Positions 1 to 7,600 of a stretch of DNA of 24,150 bases are shown here, piece by piece. Origin of the DNA: JANNHP01 sp031404455 (GTDB lineage: Bacteria > Planctomycetota > JAJSAM01 > JAJVHW01). Position 1 is the first letter of the stretch. The number at the start of each line of letters is the position of its first letter. The position numbers and the translations under genes are program-made. The stretch lies in the NCBI GenBank assembly GCA_031404455.1, contig JANNHP010000133.1, forward strand, positions 1 to 24,150, read 5' to 3'. The notes beneath the pieces were generated by a model. That model was not told the origin of the DNA, did not search any database, and worked only from the letters and a program-made list of their open reading frames with translations.

Positions 1-181
1 GCCTCTGCGCGCCGATCGAGAGGCCGAGCTTCACGAGACGGCACTCGCGGTCGTCGAGCGTCCCGTCCTCGCGCGCGGCGGCGCCCATCTGTTCCCAGGC
101 CTTCGAGACGCCGGGGAAGCGCGCGACGAACTCCTCGTAGATCTTGGGCGGCTTGGGCGGTCTCGGCTTCTTCGTCTTCAT
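1..181 (-). CDS. Carboxymuconolactone decarboxylase / AhpD-like family protein, N-terminal part
   Basis: Only the first 60 codons lie in the window; the gene runs off the left edge. The protein starts MKTKKPRPPKPPK, a basic proline-rich leader, followed by YEEFVARFPGVSKAWEQMG and then LDDRECRLVKLGLSIGAQR. That pattern of an acidic 'LDDRE' followed by a helix ending near GAQ is typical of the carboxymuconolactone decarboxylase (CMD) fold, whose members include AhpD-type disulfide reductases. The catalytic Cys/His region lies outside the window, so activity cannot be judged. The ATG at 181 is preceded by GAGAGGAG about 11 nt upstream. It is codirectional with actF but separated by about 140 bp containing a long inverted repeat, so it may be a separate transcript. 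The family call is from sequence feel; the substrate is unknown. Confidence 0.72.
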   Translation of the reverse strand, partial: MKTKKPRPPKPPKIYEEFVARFPGVSKAWEQMGAAAREDGTLDDRECRLVKLGLSIGAQR

Positions 182-199
182 GGGGTCTCGGCTCCTCTC

Positions 200-322
200 A
201 GGGGTTGGGAAGAAACTCCACGCGAGCGACGCAGCAGCAGGCCGCCAGGGCCCAAACTCCCGTCGCTCGGCACGCTACGCACGAATCGCGCCGGCGCCGC
301 GGGGGGCTTCTTCCCAACCCCT
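200..322. repeat. 15-bp perfect inverted repeat bracketing the actF-CMD intergenic region
   Basis: AGGGGTTGGGAAGAA at 200-214 is the exact reverse complement of TTCTTCCCAACCCCT at 308-322, with 93 bp between. A second, nested inverted pair lies inside: CGAGCGACG at 223-231 and CGTCGCTCG at 261-269. The right arm ends on the first base of the actF stop codon, and the left arm sits just upstream of the ribosome-binding site of the next gene. In RNA the arms could pair as a long stem with a structured loop. No T-tract follows, so it is not a classical intrinsic terminator. It could equally be a small inverted-repeat element; no target duplication is visible. Confidence 0.6.
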
Positions 323-1491
323 CACGCGTGGTAGTGCAGAGAGTAATCGAGGCCCGGCTCCGACGCGCGCACGGCCGGACCGCGGGCGAGGGCCCGGAGC
401 GTCACGAGACCGAAGAGCGCCAGGAACCCGAGGACCGGCGCGATCTCCCAGACCACGAAGCCGGGCGACGCCGGCTCGCCGGGCGCGAGCGGTGTCTTCA
501 CGTCCACGGCCGGACCCACGATGACGAAGAGATCGACCGCGCGGCCGACGAGCAGGACGAGCGCGACACGGAACAGCGTCTTCTCGCTGCGTCGCGCGCG
601 GCGCAGGAGCAGTGCCACGAACGGGACGAGTCCGTTCAGCACGAGCGCCAGCGTCGTGAGCGTGCCCCACATGCCCTCGCGACGCTCCGCGTACCAGATC
701 GTCTCCTCGGGCATGTTCGTGTACCAGACGAGCATGTACTGGCAGTACCAGATGTAGGACCAGAACATGCTGAAGCCGAAGAGGACCTTCGCGAGGTCGT
801 GGAGGTGGTCCTCGGAAAGCACGCCCTCCCACGCGCCGCTGCGCCGCAGGTGGACCGAGAACACGATCGCCGCCGCCAGGCCCGAGAGGCCGAGTCCCGA
901 GAGGCACACGAGGCCGAACATCGTGCTCGACCACTCGGGCGCCAGCGACGCGAGCCAGTCCACGCCGGCGAGAGAGAACGTCACGGCGAACACCGCCATG
1001 AAGAGGGCGCTGCGGCCGATGCGGCCCGGACCTGGCCCGGCGTCGCGCAGGCGCTTGGCGGCCCAGGTCCACAGGAGGAAGTACGCGACGAGTCGCGCCG
1101 CGAAGAACACCGGGTTCAGGAAGACGGCCTTCCCCTCGAGCACGTGGTTGCCGTGGACTGCGCTCTCGTGCGCCCACTCGTAGAGCGTCGGCACGCCGAA
1201 GAGGAGCACGAGGCCCGCGGCGCCGAGAACCGGGATCGCCCGGCTCATCGCGTCGGGGACGGCCCTGAGCGCCGCCGCCCATCGCGACGACGACGCGTTC
1301 AGTAGCGCGAGGAAGACGCTGCCCGCGAGCGCGAGCCCCGTCGCGAACACGAACCCGACGAGGTACCCCACCCATGCGTGCTGCGGGTCCACGGCGAGCC
1401 CCACGAGGAAGAGGGCGCCGCAGATCGCCGCGCCGATCGCGAGCCCCCGCGCGAGTCGCGGGTCCAGGTCGTATGCGGTCCCGGTGCGCAT
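322..1491 (-). CDS. actF: ActF, membrane subunit of alternative complex III
   Basis: A 389-residue polytopic membrane protein with about ten hydrophobic segments, beginning MRTGTAYDLDPRLARGLAIG. It resembles the NrfD-like ActF subunit, the second quinone-module membrane subunit of quinol:cytochrome c oxidoreductase (alternative complex III). Recognisable stretches are FLNPVFFAARLVAYFLLW near residue 130 and FSMFWSYIWYCQYMLVWYTN in the second half, both typical of ActF. In known complexes ActF pairs with ActC in the membrane, but ActC carries the quinol site. The ATG at 1491 overlaps the actE stop by one base (TGATG), so translation is probably coupled. It is the last gene of the nar-act array; the stop codon touches the inverted repeat that follows. 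Confidence 0.9.
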   Translation of the reverse strand: MRTGTAYDLDPRLARGLAIGAAICGALFLVGLAVDPQHAWVGYLVGFVFATGLALAGSVFLALLNASSSRWAAALRAVPDAMSRAIPVLGAAGLVLLFGVPTLYEWAHESAVHGNHVLEGKAVFLNPVFFAARLVAYFLLWTWAAKRLRDAGPGPGRIGRSALFMAVFAVTFSLAGVDWLASLAPEWSSTMFGLVCLSGLGLSGLAAAIVFSVHLRRSGAWEGVLSEDHLHDLAKVLFGFSMFWSYIWYCQYMLVWYTNMPEETIWYAERREGMWGTLTTLALVLNGLVPFVALLLRRARRSEKTLFRVALVLLVGRAVDLFVIVGPAVDVKTPLAPGEPASPGFVVWEIAPVLGFLALFGLVTLRALARGPAVRASEPGLDYSLHYHA

Positions 1492-2081
1492 CACTGCGCC
1501 TTTCCCTTCTGCAGCACCCGCATGTGGAGGATCGCCTTCCAGCGGTCCTCGGGGGCGACCTGCGCGGCGTACGAGGCCATGTTCCCCTGGCCCATCGTGA
1601 CGATGTGGAACGCCTCGCCGTCCGCGATCGTCCGCGCCCGGTCCGCGAGGAGCGACGGCGGCTTCAGCATCCCCCGCAGGACGACCGTCCCGTCGCCTTC
1701 GCCGGTCGCCCCGTGACAGACGGAGCACCACACGCGGTACACCTCGGCGCCCCGCGCGAGCGCCGCCGCGGCGTCCTGCGGCTTCGACGGGTTCGTCAAC
1801 TCCGCGCCCGCGCGCTTCGACTCGTCGGGGCCCGGCGCGTACCGGAAGGGAAGTCGTCCCCGCGGGACGACCCCCGCGGCGAGCGGACGGTCCGTCGCCT
1901 CGCCGCCGACGTCGCCCTGCGACTTGGCCGCGGGCGAGTAGACCATGTCCGGAAGGAGATCGGCGTTGCGCTGGGACACGTCGCGAACCAGCACGAGCCG
2001 GAGCGCGAAGAGGACGCCCACCGCGACGAGCGCCGCGACCAGCGTGCCGGCCACCTCGTTCCGGCGCGGCGCCGCCGTCAC
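1491..2081 (-). CDS. actE: ActE, membrane-anchored monoheme cytochrome c of alternative complex III
   Basis: A 196-residue protein with one N-terminal membrane segment (about residues 10-32) and a periplasmic cytochrome c domain. It has a single heme-binding CSVCH motif at residues 119-123, and a methionine in GQGNMASY near residue 168 is the likely distal ligand. ActE receives electrons from ActA/ActB and passes them to a soluble carrier or terminal reductase. I chose the GTG at 2081: it overlaps the actD stop as GTGA, and the reading frame further upstream is only the antisense-like shadow of actD. There is no lipobox, so anchoring here appears to be by the transmembrane helix rather than by lipidation. 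Confidence 0.88.
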   Translation of the reverse strand: MTAAPRRNEVAGTLVAALVAVGVLFALRLVLVRDVSQRNADLLPDMVYSPAAKSQGDVGGEATDRPLAAGVVPRGRLPFRYAPGPDESKRAGAELTNPSKPQDAAAALARGAEVYRVWCSVCHGATGEGDGTVVLRGMLKPPSLLADRARTIADGEAFHIVTMGQGNMASYAAQVAPEDRWKAILHMRVLQKGKAQ

Positions 2082-2602
2082 GACGCATCCTCCACCGCGA
2101 ACGCGCACTCGGCGCCGAAACGCTCCCACAGCGTCGCGAGGTCCCGGCTCGTCACGTCGCCGGCCTTCGGCGCGACGAGCAACGCGAAGCGGTCGTCGGT
2201 GACGCCCGCGCCGGCGAGGCGCGGCGCGCGGCCCGGGCGAAGCCTCGACCGGACGAGGAGCGCCGCGACGGTCGAGAGTCCCGCGAAGAGCACGGTCAGC
2301 TCGAAGGCCACGGGTACGAACGCGGGCAGCGAATCGAAGGGCTTCCCGCCCACGTCGAGCGGCCAGTCCGTGGCCGACGTCCAGTACTGGAGCCAGAGCC
2401 CGAACGAGAGGCCCGCGGCGCCCGCGACCAGCGTCACGGTCGAGATCCGCGAGCGGCGGATCCCGACGACGTCGTCGATCCCGTGGATCGGGTGCGGCGA
2501 GTGGACGTCCACGATCTCGATCCCCCGCGCACGGCACTCCCGCGCCGCGGCGAGGAGTGCGTCCTCGCTCGTGAAGATCGCCGCCTCCACGCGCTGCGTC
2601 AT
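2078..2602 (-). CDS. actD: ActD, DUF3341 membrane subunit of alternative complex III
   Basis: 174 residues with a cytoplasmic-like N-terminal domain and two hydrophobic helices (roughly residues 52-72 and 98-118). Family hallmarks are HSPHPIHGIDD near residue 35, the LQYWTSATDWPLDVGGKP loop between the helices, and LPAFVPVAFELTVLFAG starting the second helix. This is the DUF3341/ActD family, a small structural subunit next to ActC. The ATG at 2602 overlaps the actC stop by four bases (ATGA), and its own stop overlaps the actE GTG, placing it firmly within the coupled operon. No catalytic residues are known for the family. Confidence 0.92.
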   Translation of the reverse strand: MTQRVEAAIFTSEDALLAAARECRARGIEIVDVHSPHPIHGIDDVVGIRRSRISTVTLVAGAAGLSFGLWLQYWTSATDWPLDVGGKPFDSLPAFVPVAFELTVLFAGLSTVAALLVRSRLRPGRAPRLAGAGVTDDRFALLVAPKAGDVTSRDLATLWERFGAECAFAVEDAS

Positions 2603-3990
2603 CGCGGCCCCCTCTGCGCCTCGCGGCGCACGAGCACGCCCTTCACCTCGCTCGCGGCGATCATCGGCACGTACCGGCAGAAGAGGAGGAAGAGCGTGAA
2701 GAAGAGGCCGAAGCTGCCGATCAGCGTCGCGACCTCGACGAGCGTCGGCGCATAGCCCGACCACGACGACGGAAGGTAGTCGCGCGTGAGCGACGTGACG
2801 ATGATGACGAACCGCTCGAACCACATGCCGACGTTGATCACGAGCGAGAGCACGAACACGGCCGGGATCGACTCGCGGATGCGGCGGAACCACAGGAGCT
2901 GAGGAGAGATCACGTTGCAGGCGACCATCGTCCAGAACGCCCAGGCGAACGGCCCCTTCGCGCGGTTCAGGAACACGAACTTCTCGTACGGGTTGCCCGA
3001 GTACCACGCCGTGAACACCTCGGTCAGGTACGCGAGCGCCACGATCGAGCCGGTAAAGACGATCACTTTGCACATCGCGCCGATGTGCCGCGGCGTGATG
3101 TAGTCCTTCAGGCTCATCACCTTGCGGGCGACGAGCATGAGCGTCAGCACCATCGCGAAGCCGGAGAAGACCGCGCCGATCACGAAGTACGGCGGGAAGA
3201 GCGTGGCGTGCCATCCGGGGATCACCGCCGTCGCGAAGTCCATCGAGACGACGCTGTGGACCGAGACGACGAGCGGAGTCGCGAGCGCGGCGAGCAGCGT
3301 GCAGGCGATCTCGTAGCGCGACCACGTGCGCGCCGAGCCGTCCCATCCGAGCGCGAGCGTCGCGAGGATCTTCTTGCGGATGCCCTTGGCCCGGTCTCTC
3401 GCCGTCGCCAGGTCGGGCACGAGCCCGACGTACCAGAACGCCGCGGAGATCGTGAAGTAGGTGCCGATCGCGAAGACGTCCCAGAGGAGCGGCGAACGGA
3501 AGTTCACCCACAGGCTGCCGCGCGTGTTCGGGTACGGGAACACCCAGTGCGCGAGCCACGGACGGCCCATGTGGATGAGCGGGAAGATGCCCGCGCACAT
3601 CACGGCGAAGATCGTCATCGCCTCGGCCGAGCGGTTGATCGACGTGCGCCACTTCTGGCGGAAGAGGAGAAGCACCGCGGAGATGAGCGTGCCCGCGTGG
3701 CCGATGCCGACCCAGAAGACGAAGTTCGTGATGTCGAATGCCCAGCCGACCGTGCGGTTGAGGCCCCACGTTCCGATGCCGGTGGCCACCTGGTAGCCGA
3801 CCGCGACGACCCCGAGGAGCAGCGCCGACGCCGCGGCGGTGAAGGACAGCTTCCACGCCGTGCTCGCGCGCTTCTCGATCGGCGAGAAGACGTCGCTCGT
3901 GACCTGCGAGAGGGTCTTGTCCCCGTCGATCGTCGGCTTCTCCGGCGCGTGCGCCGGTGCCGGATGCACCGCGGGCAGGGCGGTCGTCAT
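2599..3990 (-). CDS. actC: ActC, NrfD/PsrC-family quinol-binding membrane subunit of alternative complex III
   Basis: 463 residues, about ten transmembrane segments after a hydrophilic N-terminus of some 45 residues. Conserved NrfD/ActC stretches are visible: FVFWVGIGHAGTLISAVLLL, FPLIHMGRPWLAHWVFPYP, SPLLWDVFAIGTYF and WFERFVIIVTSL. By homology with structurally characterised alternative complex III, ActC holds the quinol site on the periplasmic side and passes electrons to the iron-sulfur domain of ActB. The ATG at 3990 overlaps the actB stop by four bases (ATGA). It lies in the same reading frame as the N-terminal half of actB, so the actB frameshift leaves one uninterrupted but meaningless open frame through the rest of actB into actC. 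Confidence 0.94.
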   Translation of the reverse strand: MTTALPAVHPAPAHAPEKPTIDGDKTLSQVTSDVFSPIEKRASTAWKLSFTAAASALLLGVVAVGYQVATGIGTWGLNRTVGWAFDITNFVFWVGIGHAGTLISAVLLLFRQKWRTSINRSAEAMTIFAVMCAGIFPLIHMGRPWLAHWVFPYPNTRGSLWVNFRSPLLWDVFAIGTYFTISAAFWYVGLVPDLATARDRAKGIRKKILATLALGWDGSARTWSRYEIACTLLAALATPLVVSVHSVVSMDFATAVIPGWHATLFPPYFVIGAVFSGFAMVLTLMLVARKVMSLKDYITPRHIGAMCKVIVFTGSIVALAYLTEVFTAWYSGNPYEKFVFLNRAKGPFAWAFWTMVACNVISPQLLWFRRIRESIPAVFVLSLVINVGMWFERFVIIVTSLTRDYLPSSWSGYAPTLVEVATLIGSFGLFFTLFLLFCRYVPMIAASEVKGVLVRREAQRGPR

Positions 3991-5465
3991 CGCGCGTCCT
4001 GCGGCGCGGACGCGTTGCGGACGTCCGCGAGATAGGTCACCGAAGGCTTCACGTTGATCTCCCCGAGGACGGCGTAGGCCCTGCCCTGCGCGACGAGGCG
4101 CGACGCAGCGCTCGCCGGATCGCTCAGGTCGCCGAAGACGATCGCACCCGCAGGGCACGACTGCTGGCATGCCGTGCGGATGTCGCCGTCGGCGAGCGCA
4201 ACGCCGCTGCGTTTCGCCTCGGCCTTCGCCGACTGGATGCGCTGCACGCAGAGCGAGCACTTCTCCATGACGCCGCGCGAGCGCACGGTGACGTCGGGGT
4301 TGAGCGCGAGGTTCTGCAGGCGGTCCTCGCGCGGGTAGTCGAACCAGTTGAACCGCCGCGTCTTGTACGGGCAGTTGTTCGCGCAGTAGCGCGTGCCGAC
4401 GCAGCGGTTGTAGATCTGCTGGTTCAGGCCCTCGGCGCTGTGGACCGTCGCGAGCACCGGACACACGGTCTCGCACGGTGCGTTCGCGCAGTGCTGACAC
4501 ATGAGCGGCTGGTGCGACGCCGACGTCGCGTCGCCCTCGCCCGCGTAGTACCGGTCGATACGGATCCAGTGCATCTCGCGGTGACGCCGCACCTCGTCGC
4601 GCCCCACCGCAGGCACGTTGTTCTCCGCCTGGCAGGCGATGACGCAGCCTGAGCAGCCGCTGCACGCGGAGAGGTCGATCGCCATGCCCCACCGGGGCCC
4701 CGCGTTCGCGTGGTCCGGCGCCCAGAGGTCCGCCGCCGGCGGACGGTGCCGCGCGATCGCCTTCGCGGGATCGGCGACCCACTTCGCGAACGTCGTCGTG
4801 CGGACGGCGTCGCGGACCTCGCCGTGCGCGGGAGCGAGGTGCTTCGGAACCTCGAGCGTGTGGTGGTCCTGCGTGCAGGCGAGGACCTCGCGGCGCCCCG
4901 TGCGCTCGACGCGGGCGACCCGGCCGGTGATTCGGAATCCGCGCTCGTCGAGGATCGCGAGCGGCGCGGAGCTCCGCCCGACCGTCCCTCCCTCGGCCAC
5001 CGTCGGCTCCGACTCCAGCCACTGCGGCCCGATCCTGGTGAAACGATCGGTCCCGAGCCGTCCGTAGCCGACCGCCACCGCGACGACGCCGACGTGCTGG
5101 CCCGGTTGCACGAGCGCGGGCAGATCGATCGCCGGGACGCCGTCCGCGGAGATCCGCACGACGTCGCCGGTCTCGACGCCGAGGCGCTCGGCGGTCTCGG
5201 GAGCGAGGCACGCGTAGTTGTCCCACGTGGTCTTCGTCACGGGGTCGGGCAGCTCGTGGAGCCACGCGTTGTGCGCCTGGCTGCCGTCGAGCATCGCGAC
5301 TTTCGGGTAGAGGACGACGGCCAGTGTGCCGTCCGCGGGAGCGGTCGTGCGCGGCGCAGAGGAGACCCTCTCGGCGCGGAACACCGGCGCTGCGCCGCGG
5401 CCCGCGGCGACGATGACATGACCGTCGTGCAGCACCCGGTCGAACGCCGAGTCGAACGCGATCCC
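3987..5465 (-). CDS. actB: ActB, C-terminal part (end of molybdopterin-like domain plus iron-sulfur domain), downstream of a frameshift
   Basis: This is the second half of ActB, displaced one base from the first half. In-frame sense begins around GIAFDSAFDRVLHDG. After about 200 residues the iron-sulfur domain starts at GPRWGMAIDLSACSGC, with four cysteine groups: CSGCSGCVIAC; CQHCANAPCETVCP; CVGTRYCANNCP, which lacks one cysteine as expected for a [3Fe-4S] site; and CSLC paired with CQQSCP. These wire electrons from ActC to the hemes of ActA/ActE. It ends at 3987, overlapping the actC ATG. A GTG at 5540 opens this frame, but what it encodes before about 5465 does not look like ActB, so independent initiation there is unlikely. 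Joined with 5464-6927 the protein would be about 979 residues, normal for ActB. Confidence 0.85.
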   Translation of the reverse strand, partial: GIAFDSAFDRVLHDGHVIVAAGRGAAPVFRAERVSSAPRTTAPADGTLAVVLYPKVAMLDGSQAHNAWLHELPDPVTKTTWDNYACLAPETAERLGVETGDVVRISADGVPAIDLPALVQPGQHVGVVAVAVGYGRLGTDRFTRIGPQWLESEPTVAEGGTVGRSSAPLAILDERGFRITGRVARVERTGRREVLACTQDHHTLEVPKHLAPAHGEVRDAVRTTTFAKWVADPAKAIARHRPPAADLWAPDHANAGPRWGMAIDLSACSGCSGCVIACQAENNVPAVGRDEVRRHREMHWIRIDRYYAGEGDATSASHQPLMCQHCANAPCETVCPVLATVHSAEGLNQQIYNRCVGTRYCANNCPYKTRRFNWFDYPREDRLQNLALNPDVTVRSRGVMEKCSLCVQRIQSAKAEAKRSGVALADGDIRTACQQSCPAGAIVFGDLSDPASAASRLVAQGRAYAVLGEINVKPSVTYLADVRNASAPQDAR

Positions 5466-6927
5466 CCGCCGTCGCGAGCTTGCCGCGCCAGTGCGCACGC
5501 AACAGCTCGGCCTCGTCGCGCCCACCGGCGCCACCGTCACCGAGCCACGAGGCGAGGCTCGCGCGGAACGTCCGCGTCGAACGGAGCGGCGGGATCGCGG
5601 GCTGCGTGAAGCTCACGCAGCCGGCCACGGGCTCCGCGTCGTCCCACGACTCCAGGGCGTGAGGTACGGGGCAGACGACGTGCGCTAGCGCGGACGTCTC
5701 GTCGACGCGGGGCGAGGTCGAGACGACGAGCGCGACCTTCGCGAGCGCTTCCAGAAAGCCCGCCGACGCGGGCAGGTCGTACACGGGGTTCGCGCCGTGG
5801 ACGACGAGCACGTCCACCGCACCGGCAGCCATCTCCTTGACGAGCGCCACGAGCGCCGCGTCGTCGCCCTGTCGCTGGAACGAAGGCTCGCCGAGGTCGA
5901 GCGTCTTCCCGTAGTTCCCGAGCAGGTCGTTCGCGAGGTTGACGAGGCGCTGGAGCGCGAGATCGTTCTCGCCGCAGACCACGAGGCTCTCGCCCTTCGC
6001 GGCCGAGAGTTCCGCCGCGAGTTCGCGGACCCACGGCCGCGGAGCGTCCGCCGCGAGCCGCAACGGCGCGCCGAGCGCGTCGCAGAGTTCGGCGAGCGCC
6101 TCACCCGTCTCCCACGGGGCGAGCCGGGCGCGCCGGTCAGCGCGCGTACCCGTCAGCGACATGCGCGCCTCGATCTGCCAGTGACGCGACATGACGGGCG
6201 GCGCCGCGTCAGGACGCCGCCCCGCGCGCCAGCCGGCCGTGAACTCGACGGGCGAGATCCATGTCCCGAGGAAGTCGGCGCCGAAGCTCGCGATCACCTT
6301 CGCCCGCTCGAAGCGGTACCGCGGCAGTGCACGGACGCCGTTCGTCTCGCGGTGCGCGTCGAGGATGGCCGAGGCGGAGAGCGCGTCGTAGGCGACGTGC
6401 TTCGCGCCGCGCACCTTGCAGAACTCCGCGAGCAGGGCGCGCGTGCTCGGGCTCGTCAGCGTGCCCGTCAGCACGCGGACCCGTCCCCTGGACGCCGCGA
6501 GCCGCGACGCGATCGACGCGTCGGCGGCCTCCCAGCTCGATTTCGCGTCCCCGACAGTCGGGCCGTCGAGGACCCGCGAGTCGTAGAGCGAGAGCACTTG
6601 CGCCTGTCCGACGGCGCAGAGCCCGCCCGCGGAGACCGGGTGCCCCGGATTGCCCTCGAGCTTCACGGGACGGCCGTCGACGCACTTCGCGAGGACGCCG
6701 CAGCCGGCGGCGCATCCGCCGCACGTGGTCGCGACGAAGTACGCGCGCCCAGGGGCCGTCCCGCCGGCAGGCGCGGGACGCGCGATCGCGAACTTCACGG
6801 GCGCCTTCGAGCAGCTCGCGAGCGTTGCCGCGGCGACGCCGAACCCCGCGAGGCGCAGGAACGTGCGGCGCGACGTGCCCTCGCGCTCGAGCGGCAGCAC
6901 CAGACGGCGGTTGCGTTGGTCGTTCAT
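5464..6927 (-). CDS. actB: ActB, N-terminal part (Tat lipoprotein signal, molybdopterin-oxidoreductase-like domain), upstream of a frameshift
   Basis: 488 residues before the frame break at a run of five G (5463-5467). It begins with a twin-arginine signal, SRRTFLRLAGFG at residues 19-30, ending in a lipobox-like TLASC (Cys39), so it is probably exported folded and lipidated. The body is the molybdopterin-oxidoreductase-like domain B1, with DGRPVKLEGNPGHPVSAGG and ALVVSTSPRVDETSALAHVVCP recognisable. Unusually, it keeps a C-x2-C-x3-C-x27-C set (Cys69, 72, 76, 104). The ATG at 6927 lies one base after the actA stop. If the extra G is real the product is truncated or chimeric; if it is an assembly error the gene is intact. 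I favour an error or a recent mutation because both halves keep normal ActB sequence. Confidence 0.87.
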
Positions 6928-6928
6928 G

Positions 6929-7600
6929 TCAGTAGTGGCACGCCGCGCAGTCGGTGGACACGTGCTTCGCCGGCGGCTTCGCGACGGGGGGCAGCGCTAC
7001 GCTCCCCGTCACGCCGTTGGCACGGTGGCAGTTGACGCACCAGCCCATGGAGAGATCCGACTCCTGCCGGACGCGCTCCATCGCCTGCACCGGCCCGTGG
7101 CACGCCTGGCAGGCAACGCCGCGCGCGACGTGGACCGAGTGGTCGAACCAGACGAAGTCCGGCAGGTTGTGGACGCGGACCCAACGGATCGCTGCGGGCG
7201 CCTTCGCCGGATCGGGCCTGCCGTCGTCGCCGATGGCGAGCGCCTCGTAGAGGGGCTTCAGCTTGTCGGAGACGATCCGCCTCGGGTCGCGGTTCTCCTT
7301 CAGCGCGAGCTGACGCTCCGCGAAGAGCGTGTCGAACGCGGCCGTCACAGCGGCGTGGCAGTTCATGCAGACCTGCGCCGGGGGAACTCCCGCGTGGCGG
7401 CTCGTCTGCGCACCGAAGTGGCAGTAGAGGCAGTCGATCTGCAACTCGCCGGCGTGCAGGCGGTGCGAGTACGCGATCGGCTGCACGGGCTCGTAGCCGA
7501 GGTTGTTGCCGGGCAGGTGGAGGTTCGCCTCGCCGAGCAGCGTCACGCCGCCGAGCAGCAGCGTGAACGCACCGACAGTCAGAGGGCCGACGAGACGCAT
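6929..7600 (-). CDS. actA: ActA, pentaheme cytochrome c of alternative complex III
   Basis: 223 residues: an N-terminal membrane anchor (about residues 5-23) and a periplasmic domain with exactly five CxxCH motifs: CLYCH 57-61, CMNCH 78-82, CQACH 164-168, CVNCH 188-192 and CAACH 218-222. The last motif sits one residue from the C-terminus (CAACHY), a recognisable ActA ending. AYSHRLHAGELQIDCLYCH and PDFVWFDHSVHV are also typical. ActA relays electrons from the ActB iron-sulfur clusters toward ActE or a soluble acceptor. The ATG at 7600 overlaps the stop of the upstream narK2 by one base (TGATG). This direct junction physically joins the nar genes to the act genes. Confidence 0.94.
   Translation of the reverse strand: MRLVGPLTVGAFTLLLGGVTLLGEANLHLPGNNLGYEPVQPIAYSHRLHAGELQIDCLYCHFGAQTSRHAGVPPAQVCMNCHAAVTAAFDTLFAERQLALKENRDPRRIVSDKLKPLYEALAIGDDGRPDPAKAPAAIRWVRVHNLPDFVWFDHSVHVARGVACQACHGPVQAMERVRQESDLSMGWCVNCHRANGVTGSVALPPVAKPPAKHVSTDCAACHY

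Noticed and set aside
2599..6927. A single 1442-codon open frame spanning actB and actC
   Set aside because: It is ActB sequence up to about 5464, then arginine-rich nonsense, then ActC from 3990. It arises from the actB frameshift plus scarcity of stop codons in GC-rich DNA, not from a fusion protein.
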